Notes: a model not told the origin generated them from the sequence alone. Positions 18,050-29,319 are shown, counted from the stretch's first letter. The stretch is 64,000 nucleotides of DNA from Candidatus Endomicrobiellum glyptotermitis (GCA_031267715.1 JAIRYQ010000002.1:528001-592000), one strand, 5' to 3'. Program-made: numbers and translations.

Positions 18050-20365
18050 TCTTAATTCCTTATCCTCTACGTTTCTTAAATTTTAACGACTTCTTCAATA
18101 TTGTACAAAAAATATAAACTCATTACGCATCATAATTTTAAAACAAGAGGAGAGGTAAAATGCCACATGCCTGTAATGTTTCTAATAAACAAATCTAAGA
18201 AAAACTACAGTCAACAGTTTGCCTCCTCTCTACATATCAAAAAAGTCATAAAAAAAACGCGTCAAAGACAATACATATAATCAACCTTGCACAACACGAA
18301 GAAAATATACGGAAAATTTAAATCACAGAAATGTGAGAGAACGACTAAAGTTGAAAACCAGAAATACGAAAAGAATACGACCCTATTTTCTAAAAAACAT
18401 TCATGATTCTAACCACTAAATTACTCAATTTATACTCTTCCAGTTGTATTACAGCTTACTAAAAAAAACAAAACACGAAGGTGTATTTATCTGAATACCA
18501 ATCAATGATTAACTTTGAATAATTTATCCATTTAATAGACTTTTAATCCATTTTTGCAACCTTCACTAATTTTAATTTTATCAATTGGTTTTCTCAATCT
18601 TTCTAAATCTTCCAACAACATAATATTTCTATTTTATTAAGCCACTCTCACATTTTTTCGTATAATTTCCAGTTTGACAAATGCCATCCATAATATCACG
18701 TTTTACTTTCAATCATTCCTCTAAATCATTATCATTCTTCAACAGTTTTTATAAACTTCTAAAAAATATTAAAGGAACAAAATGGGAAACTAAAAACAAA
18801 AAAATATGTTTGGATATGTAAAAAAGGAATAAGGTCAAAAACATAAAAAGAATATTAAAAAACACAACAGCTGCCACATCTCCCACATGAAGATTACTTC
18901 AATTTAACATTTATTAGATCCATTATAATTATAACGCGAATATGTTTTTAACCTCTTTACAGCATCATCTCTTACAGAACACAACTCATACAATATCACC
19001 CTCCCTAAGATAACACATCCCCTCAGTTTAACACACACCACTCAATAAAAACTAAAAACGGCAAACAATTCAGTTTCATTAATTCTAGCGTTTATATATT
19101 CACCACTTGATGGAACAAACCATTATCTTAAAACTACCAGATGCTCACCTTGACATATAAGATTAACCTCTTTTTTGAAATACTCTTATGCATCTTATAT
19201 ACATGCATACATATACTTACGACTTACGTTATATTTTTTAATAGCAAAAGCTTTTTATACGAGACATTTAAGTCAGTTATATCTTCAGCTTTAGCTATTG
19301 CAATATCAAGAGCATCAATTTTATAAAACAAGGATGCGACAAACTCTCTTTGTTGTCTTTTTTCATAGCAAATTTTTCAACCTTACTGTATAAATCTTTC
19401 GTATTTGTCTGCCATTTGTAATCAGAACTCGTTAGAGAACCAAGTGCCTGAAAAGCACCTATTTTCTCATCCAATACATAAAACTCCACTATACTATTCT
19501 TCCTTTTTGCATTCTTCTTATGATAACAAAATCCATACCTCCTGCTCTCTTATCAAAACTATCTAGTACTACAGAAATCAATAATTTTATTCCCAAGATG
19601 AATAAAGCATTTGTTCTCTTTATTTTTTACCGATAAATTATAATACAATGCAAACATCTCGATATTTTACCTTCCGTGTCACAGCCTACTTGCTTCTCCC
19701 CGTTATTTCTAACACTTCTTCTTTACTTATTCCAAAATGAATTTTATCTATTTTTTAAAATCTACGCTCCTATTACCACTTTTTTAGCAAAACAACTCTC
19801 GCTCACAGAAAATAATATACAAAAACACAAAAATAAAGTAACAATCTTACTCATACTTTCTTATATTACTCCTAAATTCAATGAGCACACTCAATTTTCT
19901 CATATCAAACAGAACTATACTTCTCTGTAGTAACATTATTAACTGACAATTCCTAGCACAACAAACTAAAAAGCATAATAAACAACTTTTTTTTCTCTAA
20001 CATTTTTTACAGCACTCCACTCAATCTTGCGTCCTGCGTTGTTATTAAACAACCACTACATCTCTAAGCGTCATTTAATTTAAATCAACACAATAATTAT
20101 AAAAACCTTAAACTTACCCACTACATGATATATAAATTTCGAACCAGAATCTATCAAATATTTTTTAACTTTAATTAGTTAATACGAAACATGGTTTTTT
20201 ATCCACACCTTCTTATTGAAGAAAACGAATCTTCGACAATGGATTTATTGTCATGTGTTCGCAAGCTAGAATCCATATATATCTACTCATAGCTGTTGAA
20301 GGGGATTTCGAGGAATAACGCACTGTAGTTTGTGCTGACATCATCATGAATAGAAAATTTTGTTT
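18050..20365. other. Gene graveyard, part 1
   Basis: No intact gene. On the minus strand about 19150-19489 holds a remnant that reads MEFYVLDEKIGAFQALGSL at first and continues in another frame as YKIDALDIAIAKAEDITDL, so at least one frameshift is present; I do not recognise the family. Near 18620 a short frame reads MLLEDLERLRKPIDKIKI. Plus-strand frames here are short and biased. Confidence 0.45.
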
Positions 20366-21050
20366 TTAATTCAAATACTTATCCAAAAATGCCTTTTTCT
20401 ATACTGAAATTTCTGATAAACATTCATCAGCATCGGCAACTTGCCTGTTCTAGTTTTTCAATTTATGCAATGATTCTGTTTTACTCATATCATATGATGA
20501 TAATATGACAATTTTAATGTTCCGCATAGTACTCTCATTGTATCTTACAACAAAACCACAAGTATTGATATTTGCCAATTAACAATCTGACGGGAATCTT
20601 TGTAAATGTAAATGCAATACTTTCTTTTCATCATTGCTAGCCCATGCTATAACTATTGTCTTGAAAATAGGCAGGTTCCTCGTAAAAAATTAAAGTTTTT
20701 CCAATCGTTCTAGCATCAGAAATTAAAATATCACCTTTATGTGAAGTTCCATTATTAAAAATCCGTTTACACATTTTTATTCCTTGTTCTTTAAATCTTG
20801 TCTGTAGGATTTGCAGATTATTGTTTATCACAAGTGAAGTATATTCTGAATTTTATGCATGTATTGATGCAAGAAAATTGATTGTTTTGATAATGTATGC
20901 TTGCAGCACCCACCATTCTTTTATTGTGCATCGGGTCGTTCTTAAACAACTTAAAATTATCGCTGATTTGTTTGCTTTTAACACATATAATGAATTATCC
21001 TCCCAAAAACTTTTTCATTCCGTCTTTATAAAATTTCTATAATCTGTCTT
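20366..21050 (-). pseudogene. Decayed restriction-modification specificity (HsdS-like) subunit
   Basis: The minus-strand fragment TSHKGDILISDARTIGKTLI followed by FYEEPAYFQD matches the recurring GxILISxRGTIGK...FxQD block of HsdS-type target-recognition subunits. It runs on after a frameshift as VWASNDEKKVLH and, after further breaks, ends in an HsdS-like helix: IEKLEQAS, then ADECLSEIS, stop, KKAFLDKYLN. Several frameshifts and an in-frame stop make it non-functional. No intact hsdM or hsdR is visible nearby. Confidence 0.55.
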
Positions 21051-21383
21051 GCAAATCAAATTGATTGACGTATACTGAATCTTCCCAATAAAACTTAAAA
21101 CCCTTGTTGGTTTCTTCATCAACTATTTTTGCAAGAAATACAAATTCATCAATTTATCGAAGCCCCCCCTTTTTACCAAATACATTACATATTTTCACGG
21201 AACTATTAACTTCTTCTAAATCTCTAAAAATACATTTCTTTTTGCCAATATTATAAACTTCTATATCTGGCTAGATACACATCTTGTTGCATAATCGTTT
21301 TGATAAATTTCATTCCAAACATTAAACAATTCCTTTACATTACCTGCTTCTTTGTAAAATCTATATTTATTTTTTATTTTCAT
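21051..21383 (-). pseudogene. Frameshifted remnant of unknown family
   Basis: Starting at ATG 21383 with a GGAG site, the frame reads MKIKNKYRFYKEAGNVKELF and on to CVSSQ, then shifts to PDIEVYNIGKKKCIFRDLEE, meets a stop, and continues as IDEFVFLAKIVDEETNKGFK then FYWEDSVYV. The run of seven G near 21165 lies inside. It may belong with the HsdS-like remnant downstream or be a separate gene; I do not recognise it. Confidence 0.45.
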
Positions 21384-21715
21384 CATATTCTCCATTATCT
21401 TTAACAGAAATAAGACAATAATTATTCCCAATTTTATCATACACGAGGTCAGTACAATGTAAAGGCAAGGATATTTTATAGATTTATCTTGATACCAATA
21501 TAAAAATAATAACTGTCCGCCACGCCACCTCTTGCATGTTTCTCCATTCTTTACAAAATTTGCTGCCAGCAGTCTTACATTAAATAATCAGAATTGTTTT
21601 ATTTTTATCATATCTTTAACAAGAAGGTTTTCATTTGCAGAAAAACTAGTTATTTAATTTTCATTAATTCCCAGACCTTCAGGATAAACTATAAATTTGT
21701 TTAGAAAGTCAATTC

Positions 21716-21756
21716 AAAGATAAAAAACTATGAGAACCCCATAGTTTTTTATCTTT
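21716..21756. terminator. Perfect 17-bp hairpin, terminator-like
   Basis: Arms 21716-21732 and 21740-21756 are exact reverse complements with a seven-base loop. The A/T-rich base with T-tracts on both strands looks like a bidirectional intrinsic terminator left in the pseudogene region. Confidence 0.5.
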
Positions 21757-22005
21757 CCCTCCACTATTGACAAATTAAAGTTTTTTAAGAAATGTATAAT
21801 TTAGAATAGGTTTTTCTTGTTAACCACAAGTTATAGATTATAGCAGGCGGTTTGTTTATGGCTTTTGATATATTCTTGCTCTCTAAAATGCCACAAGAAC
21901 GTAATAATATTCTTTATTTCGAATATAGAAAAACATACGCTCCACTTGAATACAGCTCACATTTCTGAAAATATACCGAAAACGAATTACGAGCAAAAAC
22001 AACAT

Positions 22006-22079
22006 CGCGCCCAAGAGGACTTGAACCTCTAGCCTTTTGATTCGTAGTCAAATGCTCTATCCAATTAAGCTATGGGCGC
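22006..22079 (-). tRNA. tRNA-Arg (anticodon ACG)
   Basis: The minus strand reads GCGCCCATAGCTTAATTGG at the 5' end. The acceptor stem is perfect, the anticodon loop CTACGAA lies in a TTTGA/TCAAA stem, and the T-loop is TTCAAGT. Only 74 bases long, and all arms close. Confidence 0.96.
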
Positions 22080-22133
22080 ACTCCACTATATGTATATATA
22101 GCATTAATATATATTAACAGACTATGATAAATG

Positions 22134-22207
22134 CGCTGCCAACGGGATTTGAACCCGTGATCTCCGCCTTGAGAGGGCGATGTCCTAAACCGCTAGACGA
22201 TGGCAGC
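22134..22207 (-). tRNA. tRNA-Glu (anticodon CTC)
   Basis: The minus strand reads GCTGCCATCGTCTAGCGG at the 5' end. The anticodon loop CTCTCAA lies in a TCGCC/GGCGG stem, and the T-loop is TTCAAAT. It lies 54 bases upstream of tRNA-Arg on the same strand, so the pair may be co-transcribed. Confidence 0.96.
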
Positions 22208-23601
22208 AACACTGCAACAATCGATCTAATCCACATTTTTTAAGTAAGATGTTTAAAGTTCGATATTACAACACCCTCAAAAACAAAACTAAACAAAATT
22301 TAAACTTCACCTCACCTTGGCTACTGATTTTAATAAAGTTTTAGATAATAAATTAGATAATAAAATATTTAAGCCATAAGCGAACATAAAGTTTCACAAC
22401 AGAGTGAACAAGGTAAAAAAACAACTAGATATTCCGAACTATAGTTTTTACACACAAACCCCATACCTAACACCTAAACTACACGCGGATTACATACAAA
22501 AACATCAAATGTGCCTTTCAAACCAAGAAAAAACTAGAGTACACCTTGATTCTTTAAAGTTTTACAAACATTATATCCATCTGACTTTACAAATCATCAA
22601 ATCATCTTCAGAAACATCCAACTCCCCATCTGCGTGAACTTTTTTGTGTATCGTTTTGTATTTTAATTTTATAGGCATTTTCATTCTATCTATTTGAAAG
22701 TTCATCTTAGGATATTTCTTTTTTAATTGCCAACCACATACCTGAACATTCTTTTCTCTACATCAATCCCCTTACATTTATGTACTTTTTCAATCGTTAT
22801 TTTTAAAACAGACACAAAGCCCCTTGTAATAAATTATAGTTAGCACGTTCAAAAATATTAGAAAAATTCCCCTTTACTTCTTTACCAGTTTTAAACTCAA
22901 GACTATCCTCAAAGCATCTATTAAAAGTTTCTCTATTTTTTTTCATAATACCTATTACATACACTTTTCCCATAGCATCGTAACTCTCTCTAGTCTCCAG
23001 TACAGGATATCTAGACTTTCATAACTCCTAACGGCCATTATCGCTATACGTATACTATAACTATATTATAACCATAACTCTTAGGCGCATAGTTCAGAGC
23101 TCTATTACTGAAAGGAGTACATGAGACGAGATAAAATGCACGGATAACCCCTCACGTACTTTAACATTTTGCAAGAACCACATACCTAAAAAGAATCTGC
23201 TAGCTACTCCACAAAATCTTACAATTTCCGTGTAACATCGTGAAGTTGTCCTTCTTTTCTATCTTCATAGAAAGAACACCTAATTCCTTATCATTAAAAA
23301 ACTCTGCCTTCCATAATTCTTCCTCTGCACCCATAATCTCTTGCTTATCACATCTCCTTTTTACTATTTTATCATTCCTCTCATCTTTGGATTAATTACA
23401 AAGCTACCAAAAAACTTTGAAAATTGTATATTTATCGTTTAACCATTAATAACAATGATTGTAAAACAGAGCGCCCACTCCTAAAACTAATAATACGTAA
23501 CCAACAAGGAGAAGCTATTCTCATAATTTAACGATCTCTGATAACATACATATTTTATTCTCTATTCCCCCATCCATCCCAGAAAAACCACTAAAAAACA
23601 T
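22208..23601. other. Gene graveyard, part 2
   Basis: No intact gene. On the minus strand about 22840-23000 an open stretch reads DAMGKVYVIGIMKKNRETFN and continues to NYNLLQGALCLF, and about 23200-23390 another reads GAEEELWKAEFFNDKELGVL before a stop. They may be parts of one decayed gene, but I recognise no family. Confidence 0.4.
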
Positions 23602-23688
23602 CGGAGAGATAGGGATTTGAACCCTAGTTACCCTTTCAGATAAACAGTCTTTCCAAGACTGCGCCTTAAACCACTCGGCCATCTCTCC
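23602..23688 (-). tRNA. tRNA-Ser (anticodon GGA)
   Basis: A class II tRNA begins GGAGAGATGGCCGAGTGG on the minus strand. The anticodon loop TTGGAAA in a CAGTC/GACTG stem gives GGA. The long variable arm and the T-loop TTCAAAT are present. Confidence 0.96.
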
Positions 23689-24929
23689 CTTTCTTTAATC
23701 AAACTTCCCGATCAACACAAATATGCAATTACACGAAAAATTCGCAAATCACAATTAAAATTACACATTATCTGTTTATTTATTTTTCGCATATATTAAA
23801 AATTCACCATAAATGACAATTTATATTGCTGAATACAAAACAAAATTAATCAAAAACCTTCTTTACTCCATCAGCGAGGCAATTTTACAATATTGCAATT
23901 ACTTATCCAATTAACTCAAAAAGAGAAACCTGTAAACAAGAATATCTTTTCTAATAAACGGGCTTGGAAAAATGCTATTCTACAAAAAGAAGCACAACCA
24001 CTTGACGTAACATATAAAATTGTCTAGGAACAAGTTAGTTTTGCTACATATCTATAACAATATTGAACAATATTGTCAAAAATTTTTCCTTGACTTTCAT
24101 GTATCGTAATTGAGCACAAAATTTTAACAGACACTGCTTAAAAAAAACCGAAATTTCAGTTTCTATTTGTTCCAGCTTTTTATTCAATTTATACTTAAAT
24201 AATTCCTATTTACATGTTTCAATACACTCTATATCTTCCGTTTGAAAACTTCACATAATATTAATGTTTTGTCGGAACAGGGCTACTCATTTCATATCTT
24301 CAAACATACCAATACTACCCATTTACCACCATCTGCAATTCACATCATTACCCGAGCACCCTTTTTTATCACAAGATTATGTTCTGTGCTGGCAAATTTT
24401 TAATCTTTCCTTGATATTTTTAATTTTCGCAATAAAAATTATCTGATTATTTTTTTATTTTTAAATATAGCTCTATGATCTATAGGCACTGCTTTTTTAC
24501 TTGTAACTGCCAAACATGCTCCCATTGGTCCATTTAAAATATCAAACGACACTTTTTTATTATGTTTCCCACGAATTCTTATCACAAGTTACATCGCCGT
24601 TACGTACAACATTAATAGCTCTGTAAATTCAGCACTTACACATATATGCCCTAAACTCTACACAATATTTGGAACACAATTCACTCAACGAGTCCGTACT
24701 TAGAAAATGAGAAAATCTATACATGGAACTATATAGATTATACATTACTTTTCTTTACTTACTACGCGAGACAACTGTATTCGTTTACACTCATTTATAA
24801 AAAATTATCAACAATTTATCAACAAGCGAATTCTATTTATCTTTCAAAATATTTTTACAAATTACCGTCGCAACATGCTTTATACTCAAACTTTAAATAA
24901 AAATCAACTTCTACTTATCAACAGATAAA
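23689..24929. other. Gene graveyard, part 3
   Basis: No intact gene. A minus-strand stretch at about 24450-24580 reads IRGKHNKKVSFDILNGPMGA and on to KKAVPIDHRAIFKNKK; it is of unknown family. Three TTATCAACA sequences occur at 24805-24813, 24816-24824 and 24915-24923, just beyond the parB remnant. Confidence 0.4.
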
Positions 24930-25700
24930 ATTAGACTCTTTTATGACTCTCTTCAAATCCTCTAAAAAATAATAATAGATTCTTATTTTGCCCTTTTCTA
25001 AGAGTCACTAAAACTTTACTTTCGTGCCAAGTTTTCTTCGAATTTCTTCTTTTAAATTTACTAATTCTATTCTCAGCTCTTGTCTCCCTTTATTCCGTCC
25101 GTAAAGTTTTTTTTATCAAAATTAACATTTGAAACAATCTTTTTAATGCCCTCACCACAGAAAGCATTTCATCTAATATTTTACTTACAACCATCCTTAT
25201 TCAATTTTCATTATCTATATACCATTAAGAACCTTTGTACCGCACACCTTGATGAAATTTTATCTTCACTTATCAATGATTTAAACATCTTCAGGTAAAA
25301 TAAAAGTCTTAATGCATCTGACATTACAGGTCTATCTTTACCAATAATTTTCGCAATTTACTCATGTGTATGTCAAAATTCCTTTACAAGGTCTTTTGAA
25401 AACTTTTTCAATAGAGTTCAAAACTCTTTCCATAAATATCCTCAATCAATGCTAAATCAAAATCTCTACTTATTATTTATTGAACACCTTTACTATAAAG
25501 CCTTTATATTTTTATTGCTAGTAAACTTAGAAGCTCTAAGTCTCTTTTTTTTCTGCAATAAATCCCACATTCTCATCCAGAACCACATCAATTCAGAAAC
25601 TAAAATAGGCTATATAAGCAAGGTCATTTTTTTATTGCTTTGCAAATTCTCGAAGCTTTGTTTTATCGAATTTATTTCTTAGTTAAAATCTACTATACTT
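24930..25700 (-). pseudogene. parB: Decayed chromosome-partitioning gene parB
   Basis: Reading across frames, ParB blocks appear in the right order on the minus strand: IAEKKRLRASKFTSNKNIKA (usual ...GERRLRASKLAG...), SRDFDLALIEDI (usual LALIENIQR), an IAKIIGKDRPVMSDALRLL-like helix-turn-helix, an ISEDKISSRCA stretch, and EIRRKLGTKVKVLVTLRKGQ at the C-terminus. Each block lies in a different frame or is cut by stops, so the gene is dead. It directly follows the parA remnant, the normal parA-parB order. Confidence 0.8.
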
Positions 25701-25739
25701 AATTTTATCTTATTGATTAACTAGCAACATGAAACAAAA

Positions 25740-26470
25740 TCTTTATTTTATTTATTGTATATTTACATTCGTCCACAAGCTCTCAAGTTTTAGAATCCTA
25801 AACTTGATGCTCCAGAAAATTTTATTGTCCTCGGTGTTTTTGTTTCATAAACCTTTTCTTAAAAAAATTTTTTTTACTTCTTCTATTACCTGTTCTACTA
25901 AATTAGCTCTGGAGTCATACATTGTAAACATAGCACTTTAAAAATCTAAATTGTATTCCTGCATCAACGCAGGATAGTCTCCAAAAGCTGTCTCAAACTT
26001 TTTAGAGTAAAAATTCATATTGCATAGGGATTATAAAAATAACACTATTTCACATACACGCAAGATCCCCTACACACATATACACCAGCAACTAAAATAT
26101 TTAATTATTGTAGGCAGCCTAATAAGAAGATGGAGGGGGCTTGTCTATAGCACAGTATGTCCATACATACACATATATATAACATCCCGTGAAATTTTTT
26201 CAATGTGAGCTTTAACTTTTTCTCTCTGTCGTTCATATTTACTAAATCTACTTCGGCTCCGCTTAAACCGGTAGTCGCAGGTATGAGATCGAGTCGACTC
26301 ATAATACTATTATGGAGAACACTTTCTAAAATAATTTCATTTACTAAAACATCGTAAACGTTCATCGTAAACATTTCTTTTAAGATTATTCCCATTAATC
26401 CCAAGTCCAGTAGCCATATTGTTTTGCGGATTCCATTCCACTTTTTTGATCATCTACCGCAACTATCTTA
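25740..26470 (-). pseudogene. parA: Decayed chromosome-partitioning ATPase gene parA (soj)
   Basis: ParA blocks are in order: KIVAVDDQK (usual IAVxNQKGG), then WNPQNNMATGLG (usual DxDPQGNxTxGLG), NVYDVLVNEIILESVLHNSI, LDLIPATTGLSGAEVDLVNM, a broken IDxPPS/AYN motif, IPMQYEF, LKSLRQLLETI, TMYDSRANLVEQVIEEVKKI and GASSLG. The sequence jumps from the start of the P-loop to the DPQ motif, so the Walker A region is deleted. Frameshifts and stops interrupt the second half. A 98-codon part (26105-26404) is still open but is not a working gene. Confidence 0.88.
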
Positions 26471-26517
26471 ACTATTAAAAACTCCGTCAAACGCTTGCCA
26501 TCTAATTCGCCTCTGGG

Positions 26518-26533
26518 TTTTTCACGTAAAACA
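26518..26533. promoter_or_regulatory. Decayed parS-like site
   Basis: TTTTTCACGTAAAACA matches the well-known parS palindrome at 14 of 16 positions and keeps the CACGT core, but its symmetry is broken by the two changes. It lies ~50 bases upstream of the parA remnant, a typical parS place. Confidence 0.5.
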
Positions 26534-27698
26534 AATTTTAACCTACGAGAGAGCCTTCATTTACTGAATCACTCTTAAGCGTTTAATCCGAAGTTCATGT
26601 TATTAATAAATCTATGCAACTAACATATTCTATATCAACGTCTATAAAACAATTTTTGTCACATAAATTTAGATCAAACAAAACAGCAAGCAGATTACAT
26701 AAAAAGATAGGAAGACAATTCGATAACTTATTGCAAAAAATGCCAAGATACAAAAGATATATTAACTATACTACACTATGATGCCATAAGCTTTTAACAC
26801 AGAGATAAAACCTAAAGCAATACCCTTCCCAAACCCTTACAAAAGTACTAGAAATTCGTAACGCACAAAAAACAGACTTCCATCCACATGGGGTGAAACA
26901 TATTTTTTAATATAAAGCCAAAAAGCTAATCTAAACGCAACTTGCATATGAACCCAGTAACTTAACAATTTAGCAATCACTTCATCCAACTAATTGTAAA
27001 AATTAAAATAGTTATACAAATCTCTATAAATATTATAACAAACACCATAACAACCCTGGGATAGCACAGCCGTAGGTAAGCTTTCGGTTTTTACACAGCA
27101 CAACAATATATTTTTCTGCAGCCAAGGTCATTTTTGTACGGGGTCTGTTTTTTTAAACCATATTTCTCACAACAACCGTATCAAATAACTGACATATGCC
27201 CTCCAGCAAAATATCATTAACTTCCTTTAAAGAAAAAACTGTAACAAAACCAACAAAATATTCTTATCTTTCAATAATTTTATAAATTCTGGTATACTGC
27301 CGAAATATATTTTTTAAAATATCTATTAATTTTTCTCCTTCTTTGCTTGGAATTTTCTTGACTACATTCTCTAAGGCAAAAATCTCGCGCCAGAATGTTT
27401 AAATGAAAACTCTGTCACTTTGTATCTCTCCTCTCTATCTCCAAACTTATATCTCTTCTATCTCAAAAACAAACATAGGATTCATACGCATCCTGTAATT
27501 ACCTCAAAACAGGAAGTAAAATGACGCAACAATATTGAATTTACTACCACTCCATCTATATCAAAAAAATATTGCCTCTAACTTTTCTTGGATATGCTTT
27601 TTCTCAATTTTTTCTACTCAAAATAATATAAATCCCCACCGGTAAAAATTATACTATAGAAATCAAAATTTTTATAAAGTCACTATTTTCTCAGTATA
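26534..27698. other. Gene graveyard, part 4
   Basis: No intact gene. A minus-strand remnant at about 27190-27400 reads ENVVKKIPSKEGEKLIDILK and, after frame changes, FSLKEVNDILLE; the family is not recognised. The rest is AT-rich and featureless to the eye. Confidence 0.4.
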
Positions 27699-27728
27699 TT
27701 GGAGTTTTATTTTCAACTTTTGTATAAT
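27699..27728 (+). promoter_or_regulatory. Possible promoter of the permease gene
   Basis: TTGGAG (27699-27704) and a perfect TATAAT (27723-27728) are separated by 18 bases on the plus strand. The pair points at the permease, whose proposed GTG lies about 190 bases downstream. Confidence 0.4.
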
Positions 27729-27918
27729 ACCGCTGTTAAGATGGATAGTAGAGTGGTGATATAGTACAGAATGACAAAATAATCAATGGAAATGTGAAAA
27801 TTTGGTAAAGTTAACGTTTAAATTGCTCCGAAAATGCCGTTAGGATTACTAGTTTGATGTGTGTTTCTGTTTACGTTTTTGTTTCGTTTGTGGTTTTGTT
27901 GTAGGGGAGGGATGCTTC

Positions 27919-29319
27919 GTGTCGCAATTGCATGAGAGTAATTTAAAACGTAAACTAACAAATCGTCATATTCAATTCATTACGATCGGGGGGACTATTG
28001 GTACGGGTTTATTTTTAGCTACTGGAAGCGCAATTTTTATAGCAGGTCCAGCAGTTGTCTTGGGTTATGCAATCGCTGGCATTTTTATTTTCTCAATTAT
28101 GCGTCAACTAGGCGAAATGAACACGGAAGAGCCTGTTGCTGGTTCCATTAGTCATTTTGCAAATAAATACTGGGGAGGCTTCCCGGGATTTTTGGCAGGT
28201 TGGAATTACTGGATTACGTATGTTATGGTAGGCATAGCAGAGTTAACAGCTATGGCAGTTTATGTCCAGTACTGGTTCCCAACACTAGAAACTTGGAAAA
28301 CAAGTCTCTTTTTTTTTATACTTACAAATATAGTAAATCTCACTGCCGTAAAAGCTTATGCTGAAGTAGAGTTCTGGTTTGCAATCGTCAAAATTATAGC
28401 GATGTGCATAATGATTCTAACAGGTGTATACGTGTTGATCATAAATCCGAGTTTAGTTGACGGTGCAACTATAAAAAATTTATGGTCAATAGCAAACACA
28501 TATACAGGGAGTTCTGTTTTTAGCGGATTATTCCCGTACGGAGTTATTGGACTTATAACGACCATGCCAATAGTAATTTTCGCTTTTGGTGGTTTAGAAC
28601 TGGTTGGCATTGCCGCTGCTGAAACCCTAGATCCTAAAAAAACTATCCCCAAAGCCGTTAATCAGGTGGTTTCACGTATTTTATTCCTCTACATTGGCTC
28701 TTTAGTCATACTCTTATCACTTTATCGCTGGAATAATTTAAACGCGAGTGATAGTCCATTCATAATGATATTTGATGAGATAGGATTCAAGTATGCTGCG
28801 TGGACACTTAACTTCATTATTTTAACAGCCGCATTATCAGTTTATAGTGGTTGCATCTATAGTAATAGTCGTACAATCTATGGTCTTGCCTTGCAAAATA
28901 ATGCCCCTCAAATTTTCACAAAAACAACTAAAAATGGAGTGCCTATCGCAGCCATTTTGCTGTCAGGTGTTTTGACATTTTCAGTGGTACCACTAAATTA
29001 CTTTATACCAAATTGGTCTGAAGCCTTTAAAATAATTATGAGTTTTGCGGTTATATGCATCATTATTAACTGGATGCTGATTTCAATATCTCATATTAAA
29101 TTTAAAAAACAAAAAAAACTTGAGAACCAAAAAACTTCATTCCCATCGCCATTTTACCCATATTCGAACTATCTTTCTCTGTTGTTCATTTTTTTTATCT
29201 TAGCTGTCATGGCATTATCATCAAAACTCTCAATGACAAAACAAGTTATCGCACTTCCAATCTGGGTACTAACAGTCTACACGGGATATAAGCTTTCTAA
29301 GATTAAAAACATTAGATAA
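27919..29319 (+). CDS. Amino-acid permease (APC family, AroP/PheP/AnsP-like)
   Basis: This integral membrane transporter has about 12 predicted membrane segments and probably imports an amino acid with protons. The N-terminal signature NRHIQFITIGGTIGTGLFLA is characteristic of the AAT group, and NYWITYVMVGIAELTAMAVY plus VKAYAEVEFWFAIVKIIA resemble aromatic amino-acid permeases. I choose GTG at 27919 (VSQLHESNLKRKL) because GGGGAGG lies eight bases upstream; the 20 in-frame codons before it are unconserved. It is the only intact gene between 18 and 29 kb, and stands convergent to gyrA. The exact substrate cannot be told. Confidence 0.88.
   Translation: MSQLHESNLKRKLTNRHIQFITIGGTIGTGLFLATGSAIFIAGPAVVLGYAIAGIFIFSIMRQLGEMNTEEPVAGSISHFANKYWGGFPGFLAGWNYWITYVMVGIAELTAMAVYVQYWFPTLETWKTSLFFFILTNIVNLTAVKAYAEVEFWFAIVKIIAMCIMILTGVYVLIINPSLVDGATIKNLWSIANTYTGSSVFSGLFPYGVIGLITTMPIVIFAFGGLELVGIAAAETLDPKKTIPKAVNQVVSRILFLYIGSLVILLSLYRWNNLNASDSPFIMIFDEIGFKYAAWTLNFIILTAALSVYSGCIYSNSRTIYGLALQNNAPQIFTKTTKNGVPIAAILLSGVLTFSVVPLNYFIPNWSEAFKIIMSFAVICIIINWMLISISHIKFKKQKKLENQKTSFPSPFYPYSNYLSLLFIFFILAVMALSSKLSMTKQVIALPIWVLTVYTGYKLSKIKNIR

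Noticed and set aside
18050..27858. CRISPR array or insertion sequence in the graveyard
   Set aside because: I found no regularly spaced repeats, no transposase motifs and no terminal inverted repeats with target duplications.
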